Origin: Nonomuraea dietziae
GTDB taxonomy: Bacteria > Actinomycetota > Actinomycetes > Streptosporangiales > Streptosporangiaceae
Direction: 5' to 3'
Length of the DNA: 64,000 bases
NCBI RefSeq assembly: GCF_014195505.1
Contig: NZ_JACIBV010000003.1
Location: forward strand, 248,001 to 312,000
Each line of letters opens with the position of its first letter. The first letter of the stretch is position 1. Both the position numbers and the translations under genes were made by a program. Of the stretch, positions 52,099 through 60,629 are shown piece by piece. The notes under the pieces were generated by a model, which was given only the letters and a program-made list of their open reading frames with translations, had not been told where the DNA came from and searched no databases.

Positions 52099-52406
52099 GG
52101 CTTGATGTTCAGCCGGTTGATGTCGTGGATGTCAGCGTAGTCAGAGCCCAATATCTGGTCGATATGACGAAACCACTTGGCGATGTCAGAATCTAAGTGA
52201 ATGTCCTCGGTGATCGATTCAGCCTGCGCACGATCAGCCCAAATAACCAAATCGACCCAACTGCCGTCGTCCAGCCTTGCCAGATAGGCGTCCATGTATA
52301 TCGGATGCCGCAGCCGAATCGCACGAACCATCGCTGGACGTTCAGCGAGCATAGCCTGCTCGGCACCCTTTTTGACTGTGAACCGGACGATTTCGATAGC
52401 GTACAT
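52065..52406 (-). CDS. Small protein, antibiotic-monooxygenase (ABM)-like fold
   Basis: A 113-residue protein whose pattern (MYAIEIVRFTVKKGAEQAML, DAYLARLDDGSWVDLVIWAD, AQAESITEDIHLDSDIAKWF) fits a dimeric alpha-beta barrel as in ABM-type proteins. No catalytic residues are clear. It is AT-richer than its neighbours and its end overlaps an IS5 scrap on the other strand by about 30 bp. GGGAA lies upstream of the ATG. Possibly recently acquired. Confidence 0.55.
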   Translation of the reverse strand: MYAIEIVRFTVKKGAEQAMLAERPAMVRAIRLRHPIYMDAYLARLDDGSWVDLVIWADRAQAESITEDIHLDSDIAKWFRHIDQILGSDYADIHDINRLNIKPYGLGASNAIR

Positions 52407-52783
52407 GTGAAAAGCATTCCCAGAAGAAAATTATGCTAATAACTCTAGACGATTTGCAACATGCAAACGCCGATCTCAACGGGGCGCATGAGGTGTTTAA
52501 TACGCGTACCCTCAGCCTCGTCTGCGCACTCATCCGCTGGAGACCGTTCAACTTTTGCGTTAGAACTTCCAAGGCCAAGCAGATGGCGTACCCACTCGGC
52601 CATCCTGCGGATGCCGTCGCCTGCCTCGATGGCGTGCACGCAAATAAAGTTGAAATCTATGGTCAGTCACGCGGCTGGGGTGAGCAAGAGGAGATCCAGC
52701 CAATCTTCGACTGCTTCCTGCCGATAACTCAGCTGATCCCCGAGGACTACCACTGGCGGCGCTGGAGCAACGGCAGCGTCTAG
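52407..52783. other. AT-richer spacer without a supported gene
   Basis: Frames on both strands are open for 60-115 codons, but none has a ribosome site and family pattern. Lower GC suggests foreign origin, as for the adjacent ABM-like gene. Confidence 0.4.
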
Positions 52784-54197
52784 TACTCCAGCCGTAGACG
52801 ACGATCTTCCTGGTGGAGGCATGTAGACATGCGAACGGCCACCGCGATCATCGACTGTTGTGCTGACAAACGAAGATCGTGCGGTGGCCGCAGACCGTAG
52901 CGTAGCCGCCCAGCGATGGCAGTTGATGTTCGATGAACTCGTGAGCCGGATCGCCGGCAGGTTCTCCCGGGCCGAGCCACGGCGACGAGCCCGGGCCATG
53001 CTGCTCGGGCTGCTGGCGGAGCTACCGCGCTAGAACTGCTGGACATTGGCCGAACATGCCAGGGATGCCACTCCGGACGGGATGCAGCATCTGCTGTCAC
53101 GGGCGGTCTGGGACACCGACGCCGTCCGTGATGACCTGCGCGACTATGTCGTGGGACACCTGGGGCAGGCCAGGGCGGTGCTGGTGGTCGAGACCGGTGA
53201 CCTGAAGAAGGGCAGCGGCACGGTCGGGGTGCAGCGCCAGTACACCGGCACGGCGGGGCGGATCGAAAACAGCCAGGTCGCGGTCTTCCTCGCCTACGCC
53301 ACCGACGCCGGACACGCCTTCATCGATCGAGAGCTGTACCTGCCACAGGCATGGACGGCCGACGCCGAGCGGTGCCAAGCCGCGGGAGTTCCGGATGGGC
53401 GGTCTTTCGCGACCAAGGGTGAGCTGGCGACCCGGATGGTGGCGCGGGCGTTGGATGCCGGGGTCGGTGCGTGCTGGGTGGCCGGTGACGAGGTGTACGG
53501 GCAAAGCCCACACCTGCGTACGGAGCTGGAGGAGCGCCAGGTGGGCTACGTGCTCGCGGTGGCCTCCAGCCATCGCGTCACCACCGGCGCGGGCCTGCGC
53601 AGAGCTGACCAGGTGACCTTCCAACTGCCGCATCGGGCCTGGCAGCGGTTGTCGGCCGGCGCAGGCGCCAAGGGCCACCGCTTCTACGACTGGGCCTTCG
53701 TCAGGATCGACCCTGAAAGGCAGGGCCGTCACTGGTTGTTGATCCGCCGCAACCGGCGGACCAGCGAACTGGCCTTCTACCGCTGCTACTCCCCCGCCGC
53801 GGTGCCGTTGGCCGTGCTGGTCAAGGTGGCAGGCCGCAGGTGGACCATTGAGGAGTCCTTCCAGAGCGGCAAAGGGTTGACCGGTCTGGATGAGCATCAG
53901 GTTCGCCGCTGGAGATCGTGGCATCGATGGACCATCCTGGTCATGCTGGTCCACGCATTCCTCGCTGCGGTAGCCGCCTCCGAACGCGCGGACCAGCAAC
54001 CCGATACCGGACTGACTCCGCTGACCCTCGGCGAGATCAGGCGCCTGCTCGTTCGCCTGTTAACCGGCGCTGCTCCCACCCTGGCAGATGTGCTGGGCTG
54101 GTCCTACTGGCGACGACGCCACCAGGCCCGGGCCCGGATCAGCCATTACCGGCGACAAGCCGCTCAAGAGACATGATCAGCATCTGCGACTGGACTC
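52784..54197 (+). mobile_element. IS701-family insertion sequence
   Basis: A nearly complete element of about 1.4 kb. The left end TACTCCAGCCGTAGACGACG pairs imperfectly with the right end (GCATCTGCGACTGGACT read inward). CTAG flanks the left end, fitting a YTAR target; the right flank reads CTCG. It encodes one transposase with a nonsense codon. The same left-end sequence occurs alone at 10029. Confidence 0.65.
52860..54176 (+). pseudogene. IS701-family transposase with an in-frame stop
   Basis: From GTG 52860 the frame encodes TNEDRAVAADRSVAAQRW and RRRARAMLLGLLAELPR, then TAG at 53031-53033, then NCWTLAEHARDATPDGMQHL and the DDE core: VLVVETGDLKKGSGTVGVQR (Asp), ARALDAGVGACWVAGDEVYG (Asp), KVAGRRWTIEESFQSGKGLT (Glu). 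Without the stop it would be 438 residues, full family length. The stop replaces a residue before NCW that is usually Lys, a one-base change (AAG to TAG). Confidence 0.85.
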
Positions 54198-54215
54198 GTC
54201 GTAGGTGGTGACGGT

Positions 54216-54545
54216 TCAACGCATAAGGTCGCTGTCGGTGACCCGACGTTGACCGACGTCCACCTTGTAGCGGGATGCCTGGTGCAGGCGGACACGGAGG
54301 GTGGCGCAGCGGGCAAGAACCAGGTCACGGTTCTTGGCGTCCTTCAACCATGCCGGAAGTCGGCTGGCCAGGCTTCCGTTGCGGTTAGGTTCCCGCTCAC
54401 GGATGAATGCGCGGACATATCGCTCCAGGAAATCCAGATGCTCGGCGTCATAGGCCCACAGCACGTGATTTCTGCATGGCGTCTGCAGCCACAGCTCGAG
54501 TCCGGCATAGCAAGCCGCGTCTTCAAGCTTGTCTACGACAGTCAC
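54216..54545 (-). CDS. Conserved hypothetical protein
   Basis: A 109-residue protein: GTG start, VVDKLEDAACYAGLELWLQT, PCRNHVLWAYDAEHLDFLER and SLASRLPAWLKDAKNRDLVL. The Trp/Leu-rich pattern looks like a real soluble protein, recalled from streptomycetes as uncharacterised. The frame is open further upstream (RTSRANDYG), so the true start may be earlier. It abuts the IS701 right end, so its 3' end may have been cut; the last residues (DVGQRRVTDSDLMR) look less conserved. Confidence 0.5.
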   Translation of the reverse strand: MTVVDKLEDAACYAGLELWLQTPCRNHVLWAYDAEHLDFLERYVRAFIREREPNRNGSLASRLPAWLKDAKNRDLVLARCATLRVRLHQASRYKVDVGQRRVTDSDLMR

Positions 54546-54630
54546 GCCGTAGTCATTCGCGCGACTGGTGCGGACATGATCGATGCCCTCATTGGCAGTT
54601 CACTCCTGGCCCTCGCCTACTCTCCATAGC

Positions 54631-54662
54631 GCGAAAGCCTCCTCCGAAGAGGGGGTCTTCGC
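54631..54662 (-). terminator. Hairpin downstream of lsr2-like gene
   Basis: GCGAAAGCCTCCTC and GAGGGGGTCTTCGC form an imperfect 14-bp stem with a CGAA loop, 8 bp after the stop of the Lsr2 gene. Likely its terminator. Confidence 0.5.
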
Positions 54663-54669
54663 GTCTGTC

Positions 54670-55011
54670 CTAGTGAGCGGCCTCGTACTGCTCGACCACG
54701 GCAGCGGAGATACGGCCACGCTCGCTGACCTGGAGGCCGTGTTCCTTGGCCCATTGGCGGATCTCAGCGGTCTTCTCCCGGCTGATAGCAGCGCTGCCGC
54801 GTGAGCCACCGCGGCCGACTCGAACACCGCGCTGCTGCACGACCTTCCGCGCCTTAACGATGTAGGGAGCGAGAGCTTTCTCCAGCTTCTCGCGGTTGGC
54901 TCCCGACAGGTCGATCTCGTAGTTCTGGCCGTCGAGAGCAAACTTGGTGGTTCGCTCGGCAGCAGTCCCATCAAGATCATCAATGAATGTCTCTACGATC
55001 TGCCTAGCCAT
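54670..55011 (-). CDS. Lsr2-family nucleoid-associated protein
   Basis: A 113-residue Lsr2 protein, the actinobacterial H-NS-like silencer that bridges AT-rich DNA. The N-terminal dimer domain is 1-55 (QIVETFIDDLDGTAAERTTK, DGQNYEIDLSGANREKLEKA). The C-terminal DNA-binding domain is 75-113, with the AT-hook-like Arg-Gly-Arg at 98-100 (IRQWAKEHGLQVSERGRISA). ATG 55009-55011 begins the family pattern, with a GGGGG upstream; the longer frame adds 32 unlike residues. Actinomycetes often carry extra Lsr2 copies on acquired DNA, which fits this AT-richer, IS-rich zone. Confidence 0.9.
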   Translation of the reverse strand: MARQIVETFIDDLDGTAAERTTKFALDGQNYEIDLSGANREKLEKALAPYIVKARKVVQQRGVRVGRGGSRGSAAISREKTAEIRQWAKEHGLQVSERGRISAAVVEQYEAAH

Positions 55012-55310
55012 TGATCGACCCCCAATTCGGTGTGCTAAGACCAGCTCAGCTGCTTCTCCAACGCTATACCGTGCGGGCATAGCGGTAATCCGGACTTCGA
55101 CAGCCATCGGCGTGTTGCACGAACCCTATACCGGTAGGAGCGCTTGAGAGCAGACGACTTCAGCATTCTCGTGCGCTGCTTCTTTTAACAAGCTCGAGCA
55201 GTCGTCATGACCACCAGTGGCCATATGGCAGGGGCGCTGCCCACCTCCGACAAGGCGCAGGCCGCCAAATACAGCGGAAGCAAGACAGCCGGCGACCAAG
55301 AGAGGGCCAC

Positions 55311-55667
55311 ATGAGGCGCGCCACCAACGCGAACCCGCAATTGAGCCGCGGGTGGTTGATCCGCCGGTATCTCCTCGATCGCGCGACGGTCGAGAAGATC
55401 GCCAGCGAAGCCCGGTGCGATGAATCGACGATCTACCGGGCCCTCACCCGGCACGGCCTCAAGCACCGGGGGCGCCGGCGCCAGCAGCAATTGAGCGTGC
55501 TGATATACCGCTGGGTCGCCAAGCTCGGCCCGATCCTGCTGGCCATGGCCAACGGCTTCTTCTTCCTGCACGCGTGGACCGGCCAGGCACTCGCCCACGC
55601 GGCGGACGCCCACCCTGTCCGCGCCTGCTCATCGCTGCCATCTCGCCGCCTTCCCCCGACTGGTTAG
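55311..55667 (+). CDS. Hypothetical protein with N-terminal helix-turn-helix
   Basis: A 118-residue frame. Residues 10-58 (LSRGWLIRRYLLDRATVEKI, ASEARCDESTIYRALTRHGL) form a convincing helix-turn-helix. Residues 65-95 are hydrophobic (LIYRWVAKLGPILLAMANGF), like a membrane segment. The Pro/Arg-rich end after residue 100 looks non-coding, so the gene may be cut. ATG 55311 follows AGAGG at short distance. Function unknown. Confidence 0.4.
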   Translation: MRRATNANPQLSRGWLIRRYLLDRATVEKIASEARCDESTIYRALTRHGLKHRGRRRQQQLSVLIYRWVAKLGPILLAMANGFFFLHAWTGQALAHAADAHPVRACSSLPSRRLPPTG

Positions 55668-56735
55668 AGCGACCGAACTGTCGATCTACAGGCCATGGGG
55701 GAGAACGCCATGGGCCGACGCCAAGCTGCTCCCGCGGAGGCCGGCGGCGCCCCCTTCTGGCAAGGGACGCGATGACGCGTGCCGCACGGTCTACCGCCCT
55801 GACCGCGACCGGCCTGCTCGAGGGCATCCTGGCCGGTTGCGTGCTCACCGCCTGCGCGATAGCCGGCCAGCCTGCCGACGTGTACGCCGCGGTGGCCGGC
55901 CGATCCACCTGACGTTCGCGTTCCCGATGATGGCCATCATGCTGGTGGTCCGTCGCCACCGCGGTACTGCTCACATTCGGCTGCCTGGCCACGGCAGCAC
56001 TCCTCCGGCCGGGTGGGAGCGTCGTCGGCGGTGCACAGCTGGCGGAACCGCAAAGGGACAGGCCAGGGTGAGAACTGGCGGGAATCAGACGAAACCAGCT
56101 AGGCGCCACCAGAGGACCAAAGACCGGGAAAGCTGTCCAAGCTAGTGGCGGCCGGGTTCGAGACGCGTTCGCGGATCAACCCGCCTCCGCGAGGCAGGCC
56201 TGATCACAATACGCAGGTGTGGCCGGATCTCCACGAAGGTTGGCAGTAGAGCGTCTCGATCATCTTTGCTTCAACTGGCAGAGTGTGCGCTGACAGTACG
56301 GGTTGATCGGCCGTCGGGAAGCCTTCTGCGGGTCATACCGCCGACCATCTGCTGGTGCGGCCGAGTCCGGGCCCGGCACTGGGCGACGGCCTGCCCGACC
56401 ACAACCGCCCCGGATCCGGATCTGCGGTTGAAGAGTCGTCGGCTTTGCTGTCCGGACACTCCTGGAGTCCAGGTCGGCCACCATGGCTACCGTGATCCAG
56501 AGGGTGGCGAGGCTCCCCTGCAGGCGTGAGCCAGTGTGGTTCAGCGAACAGCATGAAAGCGAATGGCCGTGATGTAGCGGCGGTTGGCAGAAAATCGACT
56601 TTTCGAAGGGTTGGCAGAGCTGGATAATAGGGCGTCGTAAAGCGGGGATTCCTGCTGCTCAAGCCGATACGAAAAGCCGAATCGTACGCTGGCGGCTTAC
56701 CAGAGCATGCCGGCGGCGGGCAGAAAGAGAATAAC
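55668..56735. other. Gene-poor stretch
   Basis: At 55771-55912 (plus) about 45 codons give a hydrophobic stretch (LLEGILAGCVLTACAIAG), and just after it another frame is hydrophobic (LTFAFPMMAIMLVV). These may be pieces of one broken membrane protein. From 55990 to 56735 nothing is recognised; 56540-56735 is AT-richer and must hold the promoter of the next gene. Confidence 0.4.
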
Positions 56736-57164
56736 GTGGGCTCGATAGCCAGAAAGATACTCAGTGTCGCCGTGGCTGCTGTCGCGATGACGCTTTCGAC
56801 CACGAGCGGCAGCGCCAATGCCGCTGTCAAAACGGCTCCGGTCGCGGACAACACGAAGTCTCAATTTCTCGGGGCTTACCCGCACGCGGGTCTGGACAAT
56901 GCCCTTGTGAAGCGTCGAATCTATCTGGCAGCGGGGACATACTCATGGTCGCACACTCCTAACACCTGCTGGCGCAGTATCTACCTAGGCGCAGGATGGT
57001 ATACGTGGCTTGACGTTCTTGTGCCAAGTCACGGCTACTATGTGCATAACGCATACCTCGACCCGGACAATTCTAACTGGGCCACAGCGCAGCTCACCTG
57101 CAACTGGCATCTCAGTAAAACCGGTACGACTCGTTGGGGTTCCACTCTCACTCCGCCTTTCTAG
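56736..57164 (+). CDS. Secreted small protein, unnamed family (paralogue of 8825)
   Basis: A 142-residue exported protein. The signal peptide covers 1-29 (MGSIARK, hydrophobic core, cleavage near SANA). The mature part keeps each block of the 8825 protein at nearly the same position: DNTKSQFL at 38-45, RRIYLAAGTYSW at 60-71, LGAGWYTW at 84-91, LDPDNSNW at 108-115, KTGTTRWGSTLTP at 128-140. The Cys positions differ (79, 122). Start GTG 56736 has AGAAAGAG upstream. Lower GC than the region. Function unknown; the Trp/Tyr ladders suggest a beta-rich extracellular fold. Confidence 0.75.
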   Translation: MGSIARKILSVAVAAVAMTLSTTSGSANAAVKTAPVADNTKSQFLGAYPHAGLDNALVKRRIYLAAGTYSWSHTPNTCWRSIYLGAGWYTWLDVLVPSHGYYVHNAYLDPDNSNWATAQLTCNWHLSKTGTTRWGSTLTPPF

Positions 57165-57490
57165 ACAGGCCCGTCTACAGAGGTGACCATCGCCGCGCCC
57201 GCCGCGGCGATCACCCTGGTGCCCAGCATGAGGCCGAAGGTGGGCGAGAGCGCCGTCAGCGCGTTTCCTGCGGCGAGCACGCCGAGGCCGATGAGCAGCA
57301 GCCCCCGCTTGGACAGCTTCGCGGTCAACGCCGCCAGTACGGGTGAGAGCAGGGCGTAGGCCAGGGCGAAGACGGTCATGAGCTGGCCGGCGGCCGACGG
57401 CGAGATGCCCAGGTCGCCCGCGATCGGCAGGACCAGCCCCGCCGTGACGAACATGCCGGTGCCCACGGCGCATCGCGGCCCGGCTGGTCA
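57161..57490 (-). pseudogene. MFS transporter, N-terminal fragment
   Basis: The frame AVGTGMFVTAGLVLPIAGDL, then MTVFALAYALLSPVLAALTA, LSKRGLLLIGLGVLAAGNAL and GTRVIAAAGAAMVT gives helices 1-4 of a DHA1-type permease with motif A (LTAKLSKRG). It stops at the 3' end of the secreted-protein gene and lacks its own start, so both ends are cut. Confidence 0.65.
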
Positions 57491-57694
57491 TTACCAGCGG
57501 CGCCAAGAAGGGCCGGCATCCCTCCCCGGCAACGGTCATGCGTATGCTGCGCGACCACGACCAGCGGACCGCTACCTGATCGGTCCAGAGCCCCAGCCCC
57601 CGTAAAGACACCGTATAGATCAAAAGCAGCGGCCCCATGATCACAGAGGAAACGGTCCGTCCGTCCGCCGCCTGGCCCTCGATGCCCTCAGCGA

Positions 57695-58072
57695 TCAGTC
57701 GCCGTTAAAGCACAGCTGAAGGCCCGGCGTCGCCAAGCAAGCCGTGCTAAGCCGCTGGAGTTCGCGCACCATCTGCTGCTCCGATTCCTCGTGGGCGACC
57801 TTGGCCAACTGGGGAAGCTCGACAAGAAGCGAACGGACCTGGGCTTCATCGAATATGACGTATCCATGTGGGTCGATGCGGTCGATGGTGGGGGTGCGCC
57901 CGGAGTTGTACACCCGGCCGAGCAGCTGCGGCAAAAGCCCGTCCCAGTCGATCACCTGCTCAAGGACGGTGAATACCGGCCGCTCCTGGCGCTTGCCCTT
58001 GGCCAAGGGCCGAGCAGGAGGTTCATGGCGGAGCAGCTCGACGTTGATTCCCACGCGCTTGAGGCTACTCAT
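57695..58072 (-). CDS. Conserved hypothetical protein
   Basis: A 125-residue soluble protein: MSSLKRVGINVELLRHEPPA, FTVLEQVIDWDGLLPQLLGR, VYNSGRTPTIDRIDPHGYVI, FDEAQVRSLLVELPQLAKVA. Codon usage looks genuine. ATG 58070-58072 is chosen as the first good start; one codon set upstream is also open. No domain is recognised; the pattern looks like a conserved actinobacterial protein of unknown role. Neighbours give no clue. Confidence 0.55.
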   Translation of the reverse strand: MSSLKRVGINVELLRHEPPARPLAKGKRQERPVFTVLEQVIDWDGLLPQLLGRVYNSGRTPTIDRIDPHGYVIFDEAQVRSLLVELPQLAKVAHEESEQQMVRELQRLSTACLATPGLQLCFNGD

Positions 58073-58286
58073 GCATCGATCGCTGTATCGCAGCATTTGA
58101 TCGACGCTGTTGCTGATTGCTCTGCGTTACATCTAAAGGTGCGCTGCTCGACAACGTCTTCGCTCAGCGAGTTCAACACAGAGGGTTACCCGTGACCACT
58201 CACGTGATCACGGACCCACTTCGTCTTTCAATTCGCCAACAGTGTCCCGTAAAGGGGAGGGGCAACGCCGCGGTGGTCACGAAGGC

Positions 58287-58412
58287 CTACCCCAGGCGGA
58301 TCGCCTCAGCGGCACGGCGGCAAACCGGATAGACCGGATCGCCATCGGCGTCCAACCCCTCCACCAGGCGGTCGTCGATCACTACGATCTCCCACTCGCT
58401 CGGCGCGACCAT
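58287..58412 (-). pseudogene. Short unassigned coding-like remnant
   Basis: ATG 58410-58412 opens 41 codons (MVAPSEWEIVVIDDRLVEGL, DADGDPVYPVCRRAAEA) to a TAG. Upstream the frame stays open without a start (LPGLVLG). It may be the tail of a small protein. Not recognised. The rest of 58073-58470 shows no gene. Confidence 0.3.
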
Positions 58413-58470
58413 GCCCAGCACCAGCCCCGGCAGGTGCTGGACCCGTGGCTGAGCAGCGCGCCGTAGGCGT

Positions 58471-59655
58471 CTACTGAGTCACTACGTTTCGGGAGAACCG
58501 TCGGGAACTCGGGGCCAGGGCCGCGACGGCCGGGCCCAAAAAGCACACGACCGCGCACACCGCCAAGACGGGCTTCCAGCCGAAGTTATCGATCGCGGGT
58601 GCGAGAAGGGCCAGCCCGACGGGGGCAAAGCCGTACGACACCAGGAAGTCCAGGGACGACACACGTGCCAGGAGCCTGGGTCGCACCTCTCGTTGTGCGG
58701 CGGTGAACCAGGGCACGTTGAACAGCTCGATCCCGACCCCGGCGAGCGCGTACGCGACCAGCACCACCACCGGATGCACCGGCGACAGGAGGCTGAGGGG
58801 GACGAGGCCGTACAGGGACAATCCGGCGAGCGCCGCCCACCCCTGAGCCCGCGGCCGCCAGCGGGCCATGAGGACGGCACCGGCCAGCGCACCCAGGGTG
58901 TAGGCGGTCATCGCCCCGGCCAGCACGGCTTCCGTCGAGTAGTGATCCCTGCTGGCCAGAGGGAGCGCCACGCCGGTGACGGAGTAGCCGGTGAAGATGA
59001 CGGCCGCCAGGGCGCCCAGACCGGCGAGGAACCACGGATGCCTGCGCGCCTCGCCGATCCCTTCGGTGAACTCCGTCCAGAACCCGCCGCTGTAGGCGCT
59101 GGTCGTCCCGGTGCCGCGTGGGGGGAGCAGCGCGGCCAGGAGCCAGAGGACTCCCGTGCCGATCAGGAGCATCCAGATGTCCAGCGCCAGCGCCAGCAGT
59201 GCCGTCATCGCGGGAGCCACCAGCGTGGTGACGCGAACCGCCAGGGTGATGGCGGCGTTGGCCTGCTGGCGACGCCCCTCGTCCACGATTTCGGCGGTGA
59301 GCGCCTGCAAGGCGGGGCGAGCTGCGCCTTGACCGGCCCCGGCGATCGCAGCCGCCAGGCTCATCAGCACGACGGACCGGCCGAGGCCGTACGCGATGAG
59401 GGGGCTGGCGGTCGCGGCGGCCAGCCCCGACGTCAGCACGACGGCTCGGCGGGTGTAGCGGTCGGCCAGGACGCCGCCCACCGGCACGGCGATGAGGAAG
59501 CCGACCGTTCTGGCGGCCAGGACGATGCCGAGTCCGGCCGCCGTCAGCGTGCCGTCGAGTACGGCCAGCCCCAGGATGAACGGCAGCGCCCACGTGGCCA
59601 GGCCGGAGGCGGTGGTGCCGCACCAGAGCCGTAGAAAGGGAAGGTCTTTGATCAC
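58471..59655 (-). CDS. MFS transporter, siderophore-export type (inferred)
   Basis: A 394-residue, 12-helix MFS protein resembling the enterobactin-exporter (EntS-like) group: LPFLRLWCGTTASGLATWAL, GVLADRYTRRAVVLTSGLAA (motif A), GAGQGAARPALQALTAEIVD, RQQANAAITLAVRVTTLVAP. GTG 59653-59655 overlaps the stop of the binding-protein gene by 4 nt (GTGA), so it is coupled to the iron-uptake operon. Role as siderophore exporter or importer is inference from context. Confidence 0.85.
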   Translation of the reverse strand: MIKDLPFLRLWCGTTASGLATWALPFILGLAVLDGTLTAAGLGIVLAARTVGFLIAVPVGGVLADRYTRRAVVLTSGLAAATASPLIAYGLGRSVVLMSLAAAIAGAGQGAARPALQALTAEIVDEGRRQQANAAITLAVRVTTLVAPAMTALLALALDIWMLLIGTGVLWLLAALLPPRGTGTTSAYSGGFWTEFTEGIGEARRHPWFLAGLGALAAVIFTGYSVTGVALPLASRDHYSTEAVLAGAMTAYTLGALAGAVLMARWRPRAQGWAALAGLSLYGLVPLSLLSPVHPVVVLVAYALAGVGIELFNVPWFTAAQREVRPRLLARVSSLDFLVSYGFAPVGLALLAPAIDNFGWKPVLAVCAVVCFLGPAVAALAPSSRRFSRNVVTQ

Positions 59656-60629
59656 TTGGGGAGCTCGCGCAGATACTTGGCGAAGCCTTCGAGCCCGTCG
59701 ACGATGCGGGGCCCGCTGATGCCCTCGTTGTAGTCGAGGATGTGGAACCGGTCGTTCACCACCGCGGGCAGCTTGCTGGTGGTGGGGAACTCCTTCAGGA
59801 ACTTGATCTTCTCGGCGGCGGGCTTGTCGCCGTAGTCGAGGATGACGATGACCTCGGGCTTGGCCTGGACGACCGCCTCCCAGGTCACCTCGCTCCAGCG
59901 GGCGTCGAGGCCGGAGAAGACGTTCCTGCCGCCCGCGAACTGGATGATCTCGTTGGGCGGCACCTGGGCGCCGGCGGTGAAGGGCTTGTCGGTGCCGGAG
60001 TCGTACAGGAAGACCGGAACCGGGTCGCCCTTGGGCGCCTGGGCCTTCACGGCTTCGACTCGCTTGCGGTAGTCGGCCACCACAGACGCGGCCCGGTCCT
60101 CTACGCCGAAGATCTTCCCGAGCCGCTCGAGGTCGGTGTAGAGGCCCTCGAAGGGCGTGACCCGCTCGGGATGGCCCGGATAGTTGAAGCACGACTCGGC
60201 GTGCATGAAGCTCTGGATCTTCAGGTCGTCCAGGATGGCCGGGGTGATGCCGCGCTGGTCGCTGAAGCCGGAGCGCCAGCCGGCGACGACGAAGTCGGAT
60301 TTGGCCTCGACGACCAGTTCGCGGTTGAGCAGGTCGTCGCTGAGGAACTTGACCTTGGCGTACTCCGCTGCCCAGGGCGACTCGGTGACCGGCGGGTTGG
60401 CGGGTGGCATCACGTACCCGTGGACGTGCTGGGTGAGGCCGAGGGCGAACATCTTGTCCGCGCTGCCGCCCTCATAGACGACGGCACGGCGTGGGGTCGT
60501 GTACTCGACGTCCTGTCCGCACCTCTTGACCGTGACCTTCCTGTCAGCGGCGGCGCCTTCCACCTGCGCGCCGCAGCCGCTGAGCAGAAGGACGGCTACC
60601 AGGAAGGGGGCGGTCACGCGGCTGTTCAC
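59652..60629 (-). CDS. Iron-siderophore ABC transporter binding lipoprotein
   Basis: A 325-residue periplasmic-binding-type protein of the FecB/TroA fold. Lipoprotein signal with box LSGC (16-19). VTVKRCGQDVEYTTPRRAVV is the usual first strand; LVVEAKSDFVVAGWRSGFSD, ERLGKIFGVEDRAASVVADY and VVQAKPEVIVILDYGDKPAA follow. GTG 60627-60629 overlaps the ATPase stop (GTGA) and has AAAGGAA upstream. It captures a ferric siderophore or similar metal complex and passes it to the permease. Confidence 0.9.
   Translation of the reverse strand: MNSRVTAPFLVAVLLLSGCGAQVEGAAADRKVTVKRCGQDVEYTTPRRAVVYEGGSADKMFALGLTQHVHGYVMPPANPPVTESPWAAEYAKVKFLSDDLLNRELVVEAKSDFVVAGWRSGFSDQRGITPAILDDLKIQSFMHAESCFNYPGHPERVTPFEGLYTDLERLGKIFGVEDRAASVVADYRKRVEAVKAQAPKGDPVPVFLYDSGTDKPFTAGAQVPPNEIIQFAGGRNVFSGLDARWSEVTWEAVVQAKPEVIVILDYGDKPAAEKIKFLKEFPTTSKLPAVVNDRFHILDYNEGISGPRIVDGLEGFAKYLRELPK

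Noticed and set aside
59656..60192. Upstream extension of the MFS frame in the iron operon
   Set aside because: It runs through the binding-protein gene in another frame; the GTGA overlap gives a normal coupled start.
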